Shown piece after piece: positions 13,308 through 18,288 of a stretch of 18,288 nt of DNA; positions within the stretch are counted from its first letter, which is position 1; each line of letters begins with the position of its first letter. The translations under genes were made by a program, and so were the position numbers. Under the pieces are notes generated by a model. It worked only from the letters and a program-made list of their open reading frames with translations. It did not search any database and had not been told where the DNA came from. The stretch lies in the NCBI GenBank assembly GCA_016190465.1, contig JACPQP010000423.1, positions 1 through 18,288 of the forward strand, read 5' to 3'. This DNA comes from Chloroflexota bacterium (GTDB lineage: Bacteria > Chloroflexota > UBA6077 > FW602-bin22 > JACPQP01).

Positions 13308-13378
13308 CTATCCCTTGATGCCCGTCAGGCTGATTCCCTCGATGAAGGTGCGCTGGCTCAGGAAGAAGACCACCAGCC
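13308..13378 (-). pseudogene. 3'-end fragment of another MalG-type permease gene
   Basis: The minus strand reads LSGLVVFFLSQRTFIEGISLTGIKG then TAG (13308-13310). This is clearly the C-terminus of a MalG-type permease, but not a copy of either intact gene (their ends read GIALTGIKG and GIVTTGLSGR). Homology fades above about 13378 and no permease body remains. Confidence 0.8.
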
Positions 13379-13482
13379 CGCTCAAGTGCAAAGGACTCTG
13401 CCCCGCGTGGATGCCACGCCCGATTCCCGACTGGAATTGCACCATAAGGATCAGGCGACCGAGGGGAGGCCATAGCGGCGCC

Positions 13483-13632
13483 TCACTTGCGCTGGATCCG
13501 CTTGGCCACTTCCTGCTGGTTCCGCGTGAGCCGACGCCAGGGCTTATCGGTCGCGTGCTTGCGCTGGCATCGGTAGCGCTCTCGCTTAGCCGCCCGATTT
13601 GCCAGATAGCGCCGACGCTTTGTCTCCTGCAT
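13483..13632 (-). CDS. Small very basic hypothetical protein (49 aa)
   Basis: ATG 13632 to TGA 13483 encodes 49 residues, of which about 20 are Arg, Lys or His (starts MQETKRRRYLANRAAKRERY, ends KRIQRK). It is predicted helical, with no membrane segment and one Cys. Its start overlaps the stop of the upstream 20-codon frame in TGATG, suggesting coupled translation, since no good ribosome binding site of its own is visible. I do not recognise it. A nucleic-acid-binding role would fit the charge but is a guess, and it may not be a gene. Confidence 0.4.
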   Translation of the reverse strand: MQETKRRRYLANRAAKRERYRCQRKHATDKPWRRLTRNQQEVAKRIQRK

Positions 13633-13694
13633 CAGTGGCCAGCCGCCGGGCTGCCCAAGCCCGACTTGCCGAATCCGCCGAGGTCTCCTCCCAT
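13632..13694 (-). CDS. Glycine-rich 20-aa peptide, possible leader ORF
   Basis: ATG 13694 lies 7 nt after GGAGG (GGGAGGT at 13701-13707). The frame encodes 20 residues, 7 of them Gly (begins MGGDLGGFGKSG). It ends in TGATG, overlapping the start of the basic 49-aa frame. An upstream in-frame ATG (13700) is too close to the ribosome binding site. It may be a coupled leader peptide rather than a functional product. Confidence 0.35.
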   Translation of the reverse strand: MGGDLGGFGKSGLGSPAAGH

Positions 13695-13738
13695 AGGCAT
13701 ACCTCCCGTCTGGAATGGGGGCCGCTTGGCGGCGATCT

Positions 13739-13760
13739 CTATCCTGGAATTCCAGGATAG
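13739..13760. promoter_or_regulatory. 22-bp perfect palindrome
   Basis: Arms CTATCCTGG and CCAGGATAG meet at a central AATT, giving a perfect 22-bp dyad. It lies 45 bp upstream of the 20-aa frame and 35 bp after the MalG stop on the same strand. TTGACG on the minus strand (13772-13777) is 17 bp from GAATTC in the palindrome centre, a poor -10. Options are an operator for the micro-operon or a terminator of the importer operon; no T-run follows. Confidence 0.5.
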
Positions 13761-13794
13761 CGCTGATTGCGTCAAGGACGATGTAGTCCCCACC

Positions 13795-14721
13795 CTACCG
13801 CCCGGACAGCCCTGTTGTCACGATGCCGCGGATGAAGTAGCGCTGGGCCGAGAGGAACAGGATGAGGACGGGCGCCATCACCGTGGCCGAGGCTGCCATC
13901 AGTTGGTTCCAGGCGATGTTGCCGACCGAGACGCGGAAGGCGTTGAGACCGACCGCGACGGTCATCATCCGCATCTCCCGCATGTAGATGAGCGGCCCGA
14001 TGAAGTCGTTCCAGTGCCCGACGAAGGAGAAGATCGCCATAGCCGTGAGAACCGGCATCGAGAGAGGGAGCATCATCTGGGCCCAGATCCGGAGGGTGCC
14101 GGCCCCGTCGATTCGCGCCGACTCCTCCAGTTCGACCGGGATCGTCAGGAAGAACTGCCGGCAGAGGAAGATGAAGAAGGCCCCACCGCCGAAGTAGGCC
14201 GGGACGGTGAGCGGCAGGTAGGTGTTGATCCAACCGAGCTTGCTGAAGAGGATGAAGGTCGGGATCAGCGTCACCGCGCTCGGTAACATCAGGGTGGACA
14301 GACAGAGCGTGAAGAGCACGTCGCGCCCCGGAAAGCGGAAGCGTGCGAAGCCGTAGCCGCACAACGTCGCGGTCGTCAACTGGCCGAGCATCGCCACCAC
14401 GGTGATGACCGCGGTGTTGATGAAGAACCGATCGAATGGCAGAGCCGTCATCGCGTCGGGATAGTTCTGGAAGACGACCGGGTTCGGCAGCCACTGGACC
14501 GGGCTGACGAACTCCCTACCGCTCTCCTTGAGCGAGGTGGAGAACAGGAAGAACAGGGGGAGTAACAGCCACACCGCCCCCACGAGAAGAGCGAGGTGCA
14601 GCAACCCGTGGCCGACCCAGCGTCGAATGGCGGCAGCTCTCCTGCGGCGGCGCAGCGTCGCCTCGGGGTCGAGCTGCCGAGCCGCCGCGCGGGCCGGCGC
14701 CGAGGCGGTGTCGCGGCTCAT
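13795..14721 (-). CDS. Sugar ABC transporter permease, MalG type (second operon)
   Basis: Encodes 308 aa from ATG 14721, overlapping the preceding permease stop by 4 bp (ATGA). After an Arg-rich cytoplasmic start (LRRRRRAAAIRRW) come about six helices. The EAA loop is VELEESARIDGAGTLRIW with Gly206, and a GHWNDFIGPLIY segment typical of the family follows. It pairs with the MalF-type subunit encoded just before it. The C-terminus (SAQRYFIRGIVTTGLSGR) is intact. An upstream extension of this frame across the MalF gene is an overlapping-frame artefact. Confidence 0.95.
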   Translation of the reverse strand: MSRDTASAPARAAARQLDPEATLRRRRRAAAIRRWVGHGLLHLALLVGAVWLLLPLFFLFSTSLKESGREFVSPVQWLPNPVVFQNYPDAMTALPFDRFFINTAVITVVAMLGQLTTATLCGYGFARFRFPGRDVLFTLCLSTLMLPSAVTLIPTFILFSKLGWINTYLPLTVPAYFGGGAFFIFLCRQFFLTIPVELEESARIDGAGTLRIWAQMMLPLSMPVLTAMAIFSFVGHWNDFIGPLIYMREMRMMTVAVGLNAFRVSVGNIAWNQLMAASATVMAPVLILFLSAQRYFIRGIVTTGLSGR

Positions 14722-15650
14722 CGGTGGCTCACCCCCTCGTAGAACACCCACCGACCGGCCGCTTTGAACTGGATGAGGGTAAACACCATGACGATGGTGA
14801 ACAGCGCCCAGGCCATGGCCGAGGCGTAGCCCATCTGGAAGAACTCGAAGCCGTTCCGGTAGAGGTAGAGCACCAGAAACAGCGTCGAGTTCTGGGGGCC
14901 GCCGTTCGTCATGATGTACGCCGCGTTGAACACCTGGAACGAGCCGATGATCTGAAGGATCAGGTTGAACAGGACGACGTGGGAGATCATCGGCAAGGTG
15001 ATGAAGCGCAACTGGTGGTGCCAGCGCGCTCCATCCACCTGCGCTGCCTCGTACAGCTCCTGGGGCACACCCTGCAAGCCCGCCAGGAAGATGATCATCG
15101 CCCCGCCGAGACCCCACATGCTCATCAGGATGAGGGCGGGCTTGGCCCAGGTTGGGTCCTGAAGCCAGCGCGGGGTCGGCAGATCGAGCAGAACGAGGAC
15201 GTCGTTGAGCACGCCGAAGTCCGGGTTGAACGCCCAGAGCCATAGGATCGCGTTTGCTACCGAGGGGATGATCGACGGCATGTAATAGGTCAATCGGTAG
15301 AAGTGGATGCCGCGCAACTGCACGTTCATCATCAGCGCGAGGATGAGGGCCCCGACGACGTGCAGCGGCACCGCCAGGAAGGTATAGTAGGCGGTGTTGT
15401 AAAGGGAGAGCCAGAAGAAATCGTCGCCGAACAGCATCTTCTGAAAGTTCGCCAGCCCGATGACCTTCGCCGGGGTGACGATGTTCCACTCGAGGAACAC
15501 CATCACCAGCGACGCGATCATCGGGCCGGCCGTCCAGATGATGAAGCCCAGCAGCCACGGGGAGATGAGCAGGAATCCTTCGACAACCTCCCGACGGGGT
15601 CGCCAGCGCCGCGCCTTCACGGCGGGAACCGGGGACGTGGCCACTCGCAC
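14718..15650 (-). CDS. Sugar ABC transporter permease, MalF type (second operon)
   Basis: Encodes 310 aa from GTG 15650, with AGGAGG (15657-15662) 6 nt upstream. The sequence opens with the family pattern GFLLISPWLLGFIIWTAGPM and has the EAA loop QELYEAAQVDGARWHHQLRF (Gly207). It is the partner of the MalG-type subunit whose gene overlaps its end. It lies 287 bp downstream of the second binding-protein gene, separated by strong hairpins, which would allow more binding protein than permease to be made. No ATPase gene is present. Confidence 0.95.
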   Translation of the reverse strand: MRVATSPVPAVKARRWRPRREVVEGFLLISPWLLGFIIWTAGPMIASLVMVFLEWNIVTPAKVIGLANFQKMLFGDDFFWLSLYNTAYYTFLAVPLHVVGALILALMMNVQLRGIHFYRLTYYMPSIIPSVANAILWLWAFNPDFGVLNDVLVLLDLPTPRWLQDPTWAKPALILMSMWGLGGAMIIFLAGLQGVPQELYEAAQVDGARWHHQLRFITLPMISHVVLFNLILQIIGSFQVFNAAYIMTNGGPQNSTLFLVLYLYRNGFEFFQMGYASAMAWALFTIVMVFTLIQFKAAGRWVFYEGVSHR

Positions 15651-15780
15651 GCTACCGCCTCCTCGTTCCTGTTGGGCTCGTCACGACGTGTCGCACCAGG
15701 AGCTGCCCCGGGGTATGGCGATGAGCAATCGGCCGTCAGTCGGGGCCGTCCAGCGGCCAGCCGGGACGGACCTCTCCCCC

Positions 15781-15813
15781 CTGCCCCCCTCCCCGACACG
15801 GGGAGGGGGGCAG
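15781..15813. repeat. REP-like hairpin between binding-protein and permease genes
   Basis: Arms CTGCCCCCCTCCCC (15781-15794) and GGGGAGGGGGGCAG (15800-15813) are 14-bp perfect complements around GACAC. It is of the same C/T-rich style as other REP-like elements in the window. It probably acts in mRNA processing or stability between the two parts of the operon. Confidence 0.65.
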
Positions 15814-15874
15814 GCACGGGGGCCTGCCCCTACCCTTCCCGCGGCGGGCCCCGTCAGGGACGGCAGACCGGGGG

Positions 15875-15902
15875 CACGAAGGGTCCAGATGGACCCTTCG
15901 TG
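15875..15902 (-). terminator. 13-bp hairpin after second binding-protein gene
   Basis: CACGAAGGGTCCA and TGGACCCTTCGTG are perfect 13-bp arms with a 2-base centre (effectively a tetraloop), 35 bp past the stop codon. There is no T-run. It likely protects the 3' end of the binding-protein mRNA or partially terminates transcription before the permease genes. Confidence 0.55.
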
Positions 15903-15937
15903 GGTCACCCGCTGGCTCAACGTCACTGCGCGCTGCG

Positions 15938-17413
15938 CTAGTTCTCGGCCAGGACGGCGTTCAGCTTCGGGATGATCGGCGGCAGCACGTCTTTCGCCTT
16001 CGCCTGCCCGGTCCAGACCTTTTCGAGTTCCGGCGTGAGCACCTGCATGAATTTGCTGTACTCGGTGACGTTGAGGAGAAACTCGTGGACCCGCATGTTC
16101 TCAAGATCCATCAGCCAGGCTTCGGCATTCCGGGGGTGCTCGGGCTTCCACGCCTTGGCGACCGAGATGACGGCCGGGTAGGTGATGCCGCCGTCGGCCT
16201 GGATCAACTGGCCCTTGGGCCCCCCGAAGAACTTCAGAAACTCCCAGGAGGCGTCCCGGAACTTCGTGGTCGCGAGGATGGAGTTACCCGAGTACCAGCC
16301 GAGCCCGATCCGCTTACCTGCGTCGTTCTTGGGCATGGGGGCCACGTCCCAGGGGAACTTCGCCGGTAGCACCCCGTAGACTGACCAGTGACCCTGCGGC
16401 GCCATCGCCACCCGACCGGTGACGAAGCCCGAGGGCGTCGCGTCCGGATAGAGCGTGTTGGGCCAGAGGCCGCCCGCGATCTGCATGTCGGCGATATCCT
16501 GGATCGTGCCCGGCACCTTCGCGTCGTCAAACAGGATCTTCGTCTTCTCGGCGTTAAAGACCTCCGCGCCCCTCACCTGGACCTGGTGGAACCAGGCGCC
16601 GAGCGGGTAGTTGCCCGACCCGTACTGCTGGATCTTCTTCGGGTCGAAGCCCGACTCGCCGGGCCGCTTCCCGTTTCGGTCGATGGTGAGCTTCTGGGCC
16701 AGCTCGTAGTATTTCGCCCAGGTCCAGCTCGCGTCGGGGTAGGGGATCTTGTCCTTGTCGAAGATCTCCTTGTTGTAGAAGACCGCGTAGGCCCCGCCGT
16801 TGTAGTGCCAGCTAAAGAACTTGCCCTTGTACAGCTCGCACTGGTTGGCGTAGGGCAGGTACTCCTCCAGCTTGAGGTCGCGCTTGATGTAGTCGCTCAT
16901 GTCGACGAATTGGCCACGCTTGGCGAAGGCCTGCCAGGTGCCAAAGGCGTTGTTCACCGTGTCCGGCGCGGTGTTGGACGCGATGGCGGCCAGCAGCTTC
17001 ACGTCCCACGCGCCCTCGAGGACCGGCTCGACCCGGATCTTGATGTTCGGCGTGTCTTTCATGAAGCCCGCGATGACCTGGTCGTGGACGTCGAATACCT
17101 GCTTGCCGCCCCGGTTCATGAAGCTGATCTCGACCACGGCCGCGCTTGGCTTCTCAACCGCCTTGGCCGGCGCGGGGGTCGGGGTCGGCGCGGTCGGCGC
17201 GGTGGTTGGCGGGGCCGCCGGCTTGGGAGCCGGTGCAGGGGTCGGCGTCGGCGCGGCGGCAGCCGGTGCCGCCGGCTTGGGAGCGGGGGCTGGGGTCGGG
17301 GTCGGTGGTGCTCCCGCGCAGGCCTGGAGGAGCGGCGCTGCCGCCAAACTCGCTCCCGCGATGAAGAAGCGCCCCAGCACTGCGCGTCGGGTCAAGTAGA
17401 TATTCCCTGCCAA
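15938..17413 (-). CDS. Sugar ABC transporter substrate-binding lipoprotein (second operon)
   Basis: Encodes 491 aa if started at TTG 17413, which lies behind GGAGGAGA (17421-17428). An ATG at 17431 is in frame but sits upstream of that site. Much longer frames extend into non-coding DNA. It has a Tat-like signal (LTRRAVLGRFF) and lipobox LQAC (Cys32), then a Pro/Ala/Thr tether to about residue 92 built from a 54-nt tandem repeat. The binding domain follows: VVEISFMNRGG, VLEGAWDVKLLAAIASNTAP, YAVFYNKEIFDKDKIPYP, GRVAMAPQGHWSVYG and FLKFFGGPKGQ, as in family 1 sugar-binding proteins. Aromatic-rich loops (SWHYNGGAYAVFYN) suit carbohydrate stacking. It is first in an operon with two permease genes. 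Confidence 0.93.
   Translation of the reverse strand: MAGNIYLTRRAVLGRFFIAGASLAAAPLLQACAGAPPTPTPAPAPKPAAPAAAAPTPTPAPAPKPAAPPTTAPTAPTPTPAPAKAVEKPSAAVVEISFMNRGGKQVFDVHDQVIAGFMKDTPNIKIRVEPVLEGAWDVKLLAAIASNTAPDTVNNAFGTWQAFAKRGQFVDMSDYIKRDLKLEEYLPYANQCELYKGKFFSWHYNGGAYAVFYNKEIFDKDKIPYPDASWTWAKYYELAQKLTIDRNGKRPGESGFDPKKIQQYGSGNYPLGAWFHQVQVRGAEVFNAEKTKILFDDAKVPGTIQDIADMQIAGGLWPNTLYPDATPSGFVTGRVAMAPQGHWSVYGVLPAKFPWDVAPMPKNDAGKRIGLGWYSGNSILATTKFRDASWEFLKFFGGPKGQLIQADGGITYPAVISVAKAWKPEHPRNAEAWLMDLENMRVHEFLLNVTEYSKFMQVLTPELEKVWTGQAKAKDVLPPIIPKLNAVLAEN
17214..17321 (-). repeat. 54-bp tandem repeat encoding the lipoprotein tether
   Basis: A 17-bp block GCCGCCGGCTTGGGAGC recurs at 17214-17230 and 17268-17284, 54 bp (18 codons) apart. 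The flanking bases are also alike, giving two copies of TPAPAPKPAAP. Such low-complexity linkers can change length by slippage or recombination. Confidence 0.65.
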
Positions 17414-17594
17414 GGTACACTCTCCTCCCATAGTCTTGTCCGGGCACCTGAATCGAGCAACTGAAGGCGAAAGGCCAACGGACAACCTTCGCCGGGCCCC
17501 GCTTGGCGCCGCATCTGGAGCGGCATTGCAGGTGCCCCGAGCCGATGCGGCCACTGTCTGTATTGCCCGCGGCACGAATCTGCTAGCGGCCCTG

Positions 17595-17621
17595 GGCCAA
17601 TTCGACGCCAAGTTTCGGCCA
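17595..17621 (-). promoter_or_regulatory. GGCCA repeats at 11-bp spacing upstream of second binding protein
   Basis: GGCCA (17595-17599), CGCCA (17606-17610) and GGCCA (17617-17621) are spaced exactly 11 bp, like the strong triple repeat at 8973-9000, although the bases between them differ. It lies at or just downstream of the putative start of the candidate promoter. Tentative, since GGCCA is common in GC-rich DNA. Confidence 0.3.
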
Positions 17622-17626
17622 TCGGC

Positions 17627-17655
17627 ATTCTGAGGGATTGCGGGGAACCTGTCAA
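17627..17655 (-). promoter_or_regulatory. Candidate promoter of second importer operon
   Basis: On the minus strand, a perfect TTGACA (17650-17655), a 17-bp spacer and CAGAAT (17627-17632). It implies a leader of about 200 nt before TTG 17413. The 17414-17895 gap otherwise contains the GGCCA repeats and no credible gene. Confidence 0.5.
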
Positions 17656-17895
17656 GAGTATGGGGACAGGGGACAGGACAACCGGGCACGGGCCAGGCTG
17701 TCCAGTTGGGGGAGGGCGGCTCAGGGCGGCACACAATTTGCTGCTCTGGAAACCCCCTCACCACTGGGATGGCGCTCCGACGGGTGCAGCGGAGATTGCT
17801 CCCCTGGCACGAGAGGCAGACAAGGTGCTGCGGCCGACCGGTGAGGCGGTTCGACGATGGATGGCGGGCGTGCCATCCGGGAACGGGAGGTGACG

Positions 17896-18090
17896 ATGCA
17901 CGGCACTGGCAACTCACATAGCCGACGCTTTCTGCTCTGGTGGATCCTCCTTCCGGCGGCCGTTCTGGTCATCATCGGGCTGCTGGTCGCCTCGTTGCCC
18001 AGCGCCTTCACCTTGATGCTGATCCTGCTCGTCCTGGCGGGGATCGGCCTGCTCTACCTGGCCGTGCGCGAGCGCCCGGCGCGACAGTAG
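17896..18090 (+). CDS. Small two-helix membrane protein (64 aa)
   Basis: ATG 17896 follows GGGAGGTG with 5-nt spacing and is preferred over an in-frame ATG at 17857. After a short polar start with SRRF, two hydrophobic segments follow: about residues 13-33 (LLWWILLPAAVLVIIGLLVAS) and 36-56 (SAFTLMLILLVLAGIGLLYLA). The protein ends in a basic tail VRERPARQ. I do not recognise a family. It is divergent from the second importer operon with about 480 bp between them. The good ribosome binding site and unbroken hydrophobic pattern support a real gene; function unknown. Confidence 0.7.
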   Translation: MHGTGNSHSRRFLLWWILLPAAVLVIIGLLVASLPSAFTLMLILLVLAGIGLLYLAVRERPARQ

Positions 18091-18116
18091 GCGCGTGTGG
18101 ACCTAACTCCCTTTGC

Positions 18117-18182
18117 CCGCCGTTCCTGAGCCGAGCCCGACGCGGGGGCGCGGCCCTCATCCCCCGGCCGCCGTTCCTGAGC
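18117..18182. repeat. 15-bp direct repeat pair
   Basis: CCGCCGTTCCTGAGC occurs at 18117-18131 and 18168-18182, each followed by a CGAGCCC-like string. It lies in the non-coding right end of the window, next to the palindromic REP-like element. Confidence 0.65.
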
Positions 18183-18189
18183 TCGAGCC

Positions 18190-18263
18190 CCCAATACTGG
18201 GGGAAGGGGAGCGGCGCGGCTCCACCCCTCTCCCAGTATTGGGAGAGGGGTAGGGGTGAGGGC
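18190..18263. repeat. REP-like composite palindrome
   Basis: CCCAATACTGGG (18190-18201) can pair with CCCAGTATTGGG (18232-18243). Alternatively the 11-bp arms CCCCTCTCCCA (18225-18235) and TGGGAGAGGGG (18240-18250) close on GTAT. The trailing TAGGGGTGAGGGC matches the left edge of the window. It could end the transcript of the small membrane protein. Confidence 0.65.
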
Positions 18264-18288
18264 CCGTCTCCTGGCGGGCCCGGTTCAG

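Noticed and set aside
13285..13473. 62-codon minus-strand frame after the basic 49-aa frame
   Set aside because: Its second half is an out-of-frame reading of the permease remnant and the first half has no recognisable features.
14722..15558. Extension of the MalG-type frame across the MalF gene
   Set aside because: The overlapped DNA encodes an intact MalF in another frame, and ATG 14721 with an ATGA overlap is the natural start.
17432..17917. Extension of the second binding protein upstream of its Tat signal
   Set aside because: No signal or domain there, and the promoter, leader and ribosome binding site would lie inside it.
1..18288. CRISPR array, tRNA or rRNA genes, complete insertion sequence
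   Set aside because: No regular repeat-spacer pattern, no cloverleaf with a CCA-type end, no rRNA-like sequence and no transposase frame were seen on either strand.

Overview
The window is high-GC bacterial DNA. It carries two Tat-exported, lipid-anchored sugar-binding proteins with Ala/Pro/Thr-rich linkers, ABC permease pairs without an ATPase gene, a Uma2-family protein, many GTG/TTG starts and GC-rich REP-like hairpins. This combination fits Chloroflexota, most likely a Thermomicrobia/Sphaerobacter-like organism. That placement is inferred from gene style; no rRNA or other phylogenetic marker is present.

Layout. (1) 1-434: non-coding, with REP-like hairpins and a TATAAT element before a lipoprotein-type PQQ sugar/sorbosone dehydrogenase (435-1997). 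(2) 1998-4178: an oxidative-stress block. A Mn-type superoxide dismutase (+) faces a minus-strand operon of a rubrerythrin-like diiron protein and a PerR-like Fur-family repressor. The operon has a near-consensus promoter with an AT-rich palindromic operator at its start site. The regulator gene is touched by three repeat elements. (3) 4196-5036: a Uma2-family gene flanked by fragments of sugar-permease 3' ends. (4) 5031-9067: two divergent signalling genes. One encodes a receiver protein with an HTH-like N-terminus and a decayed ATPase module; the other encodes a membrane hybrid histidine kinase. (5) 9109-12521: a CUT1-type operon (binding protein, MalF-like, MalG-like). Its promoter and a striking 11-bp tandem repeat lie inside the 3' end of the kinase gene. 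(6) 12535-13794: a VapBC-type toxin-antitoxin pair with a strong promoter/operator, another permease-tail fragment, and a possible micro-operon (20-aa and 49-aa peptides) downstream of a 22-bp perfect palindrome. (7) 13795-17413: a second CUT1 operon on the minus strand (binding protein, then MalF and MalG). Strong hairpins separate the binding-protein gene from the permease genes. (8) 17896-18288: a two-helix membrane peptide and terminal repeats.

How the genes may work together. The two importers probably capture sugars or oligosaccharides and would share an ATPase encoded elsewhere. The kinase next to the first importer could sense substrate or envelope state, and tandem 11-bp repeats resembling response-regulator sites sit just upstream of the importer promoter. 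The SOD/diiron/PerR block is a coherent peroxide and metal defence unit. The accessory pockets (Uma2, VapBC, micro-operon) coincide with permease-tail fragments, which suggests repeated gain and loss of transporter operons at these places.
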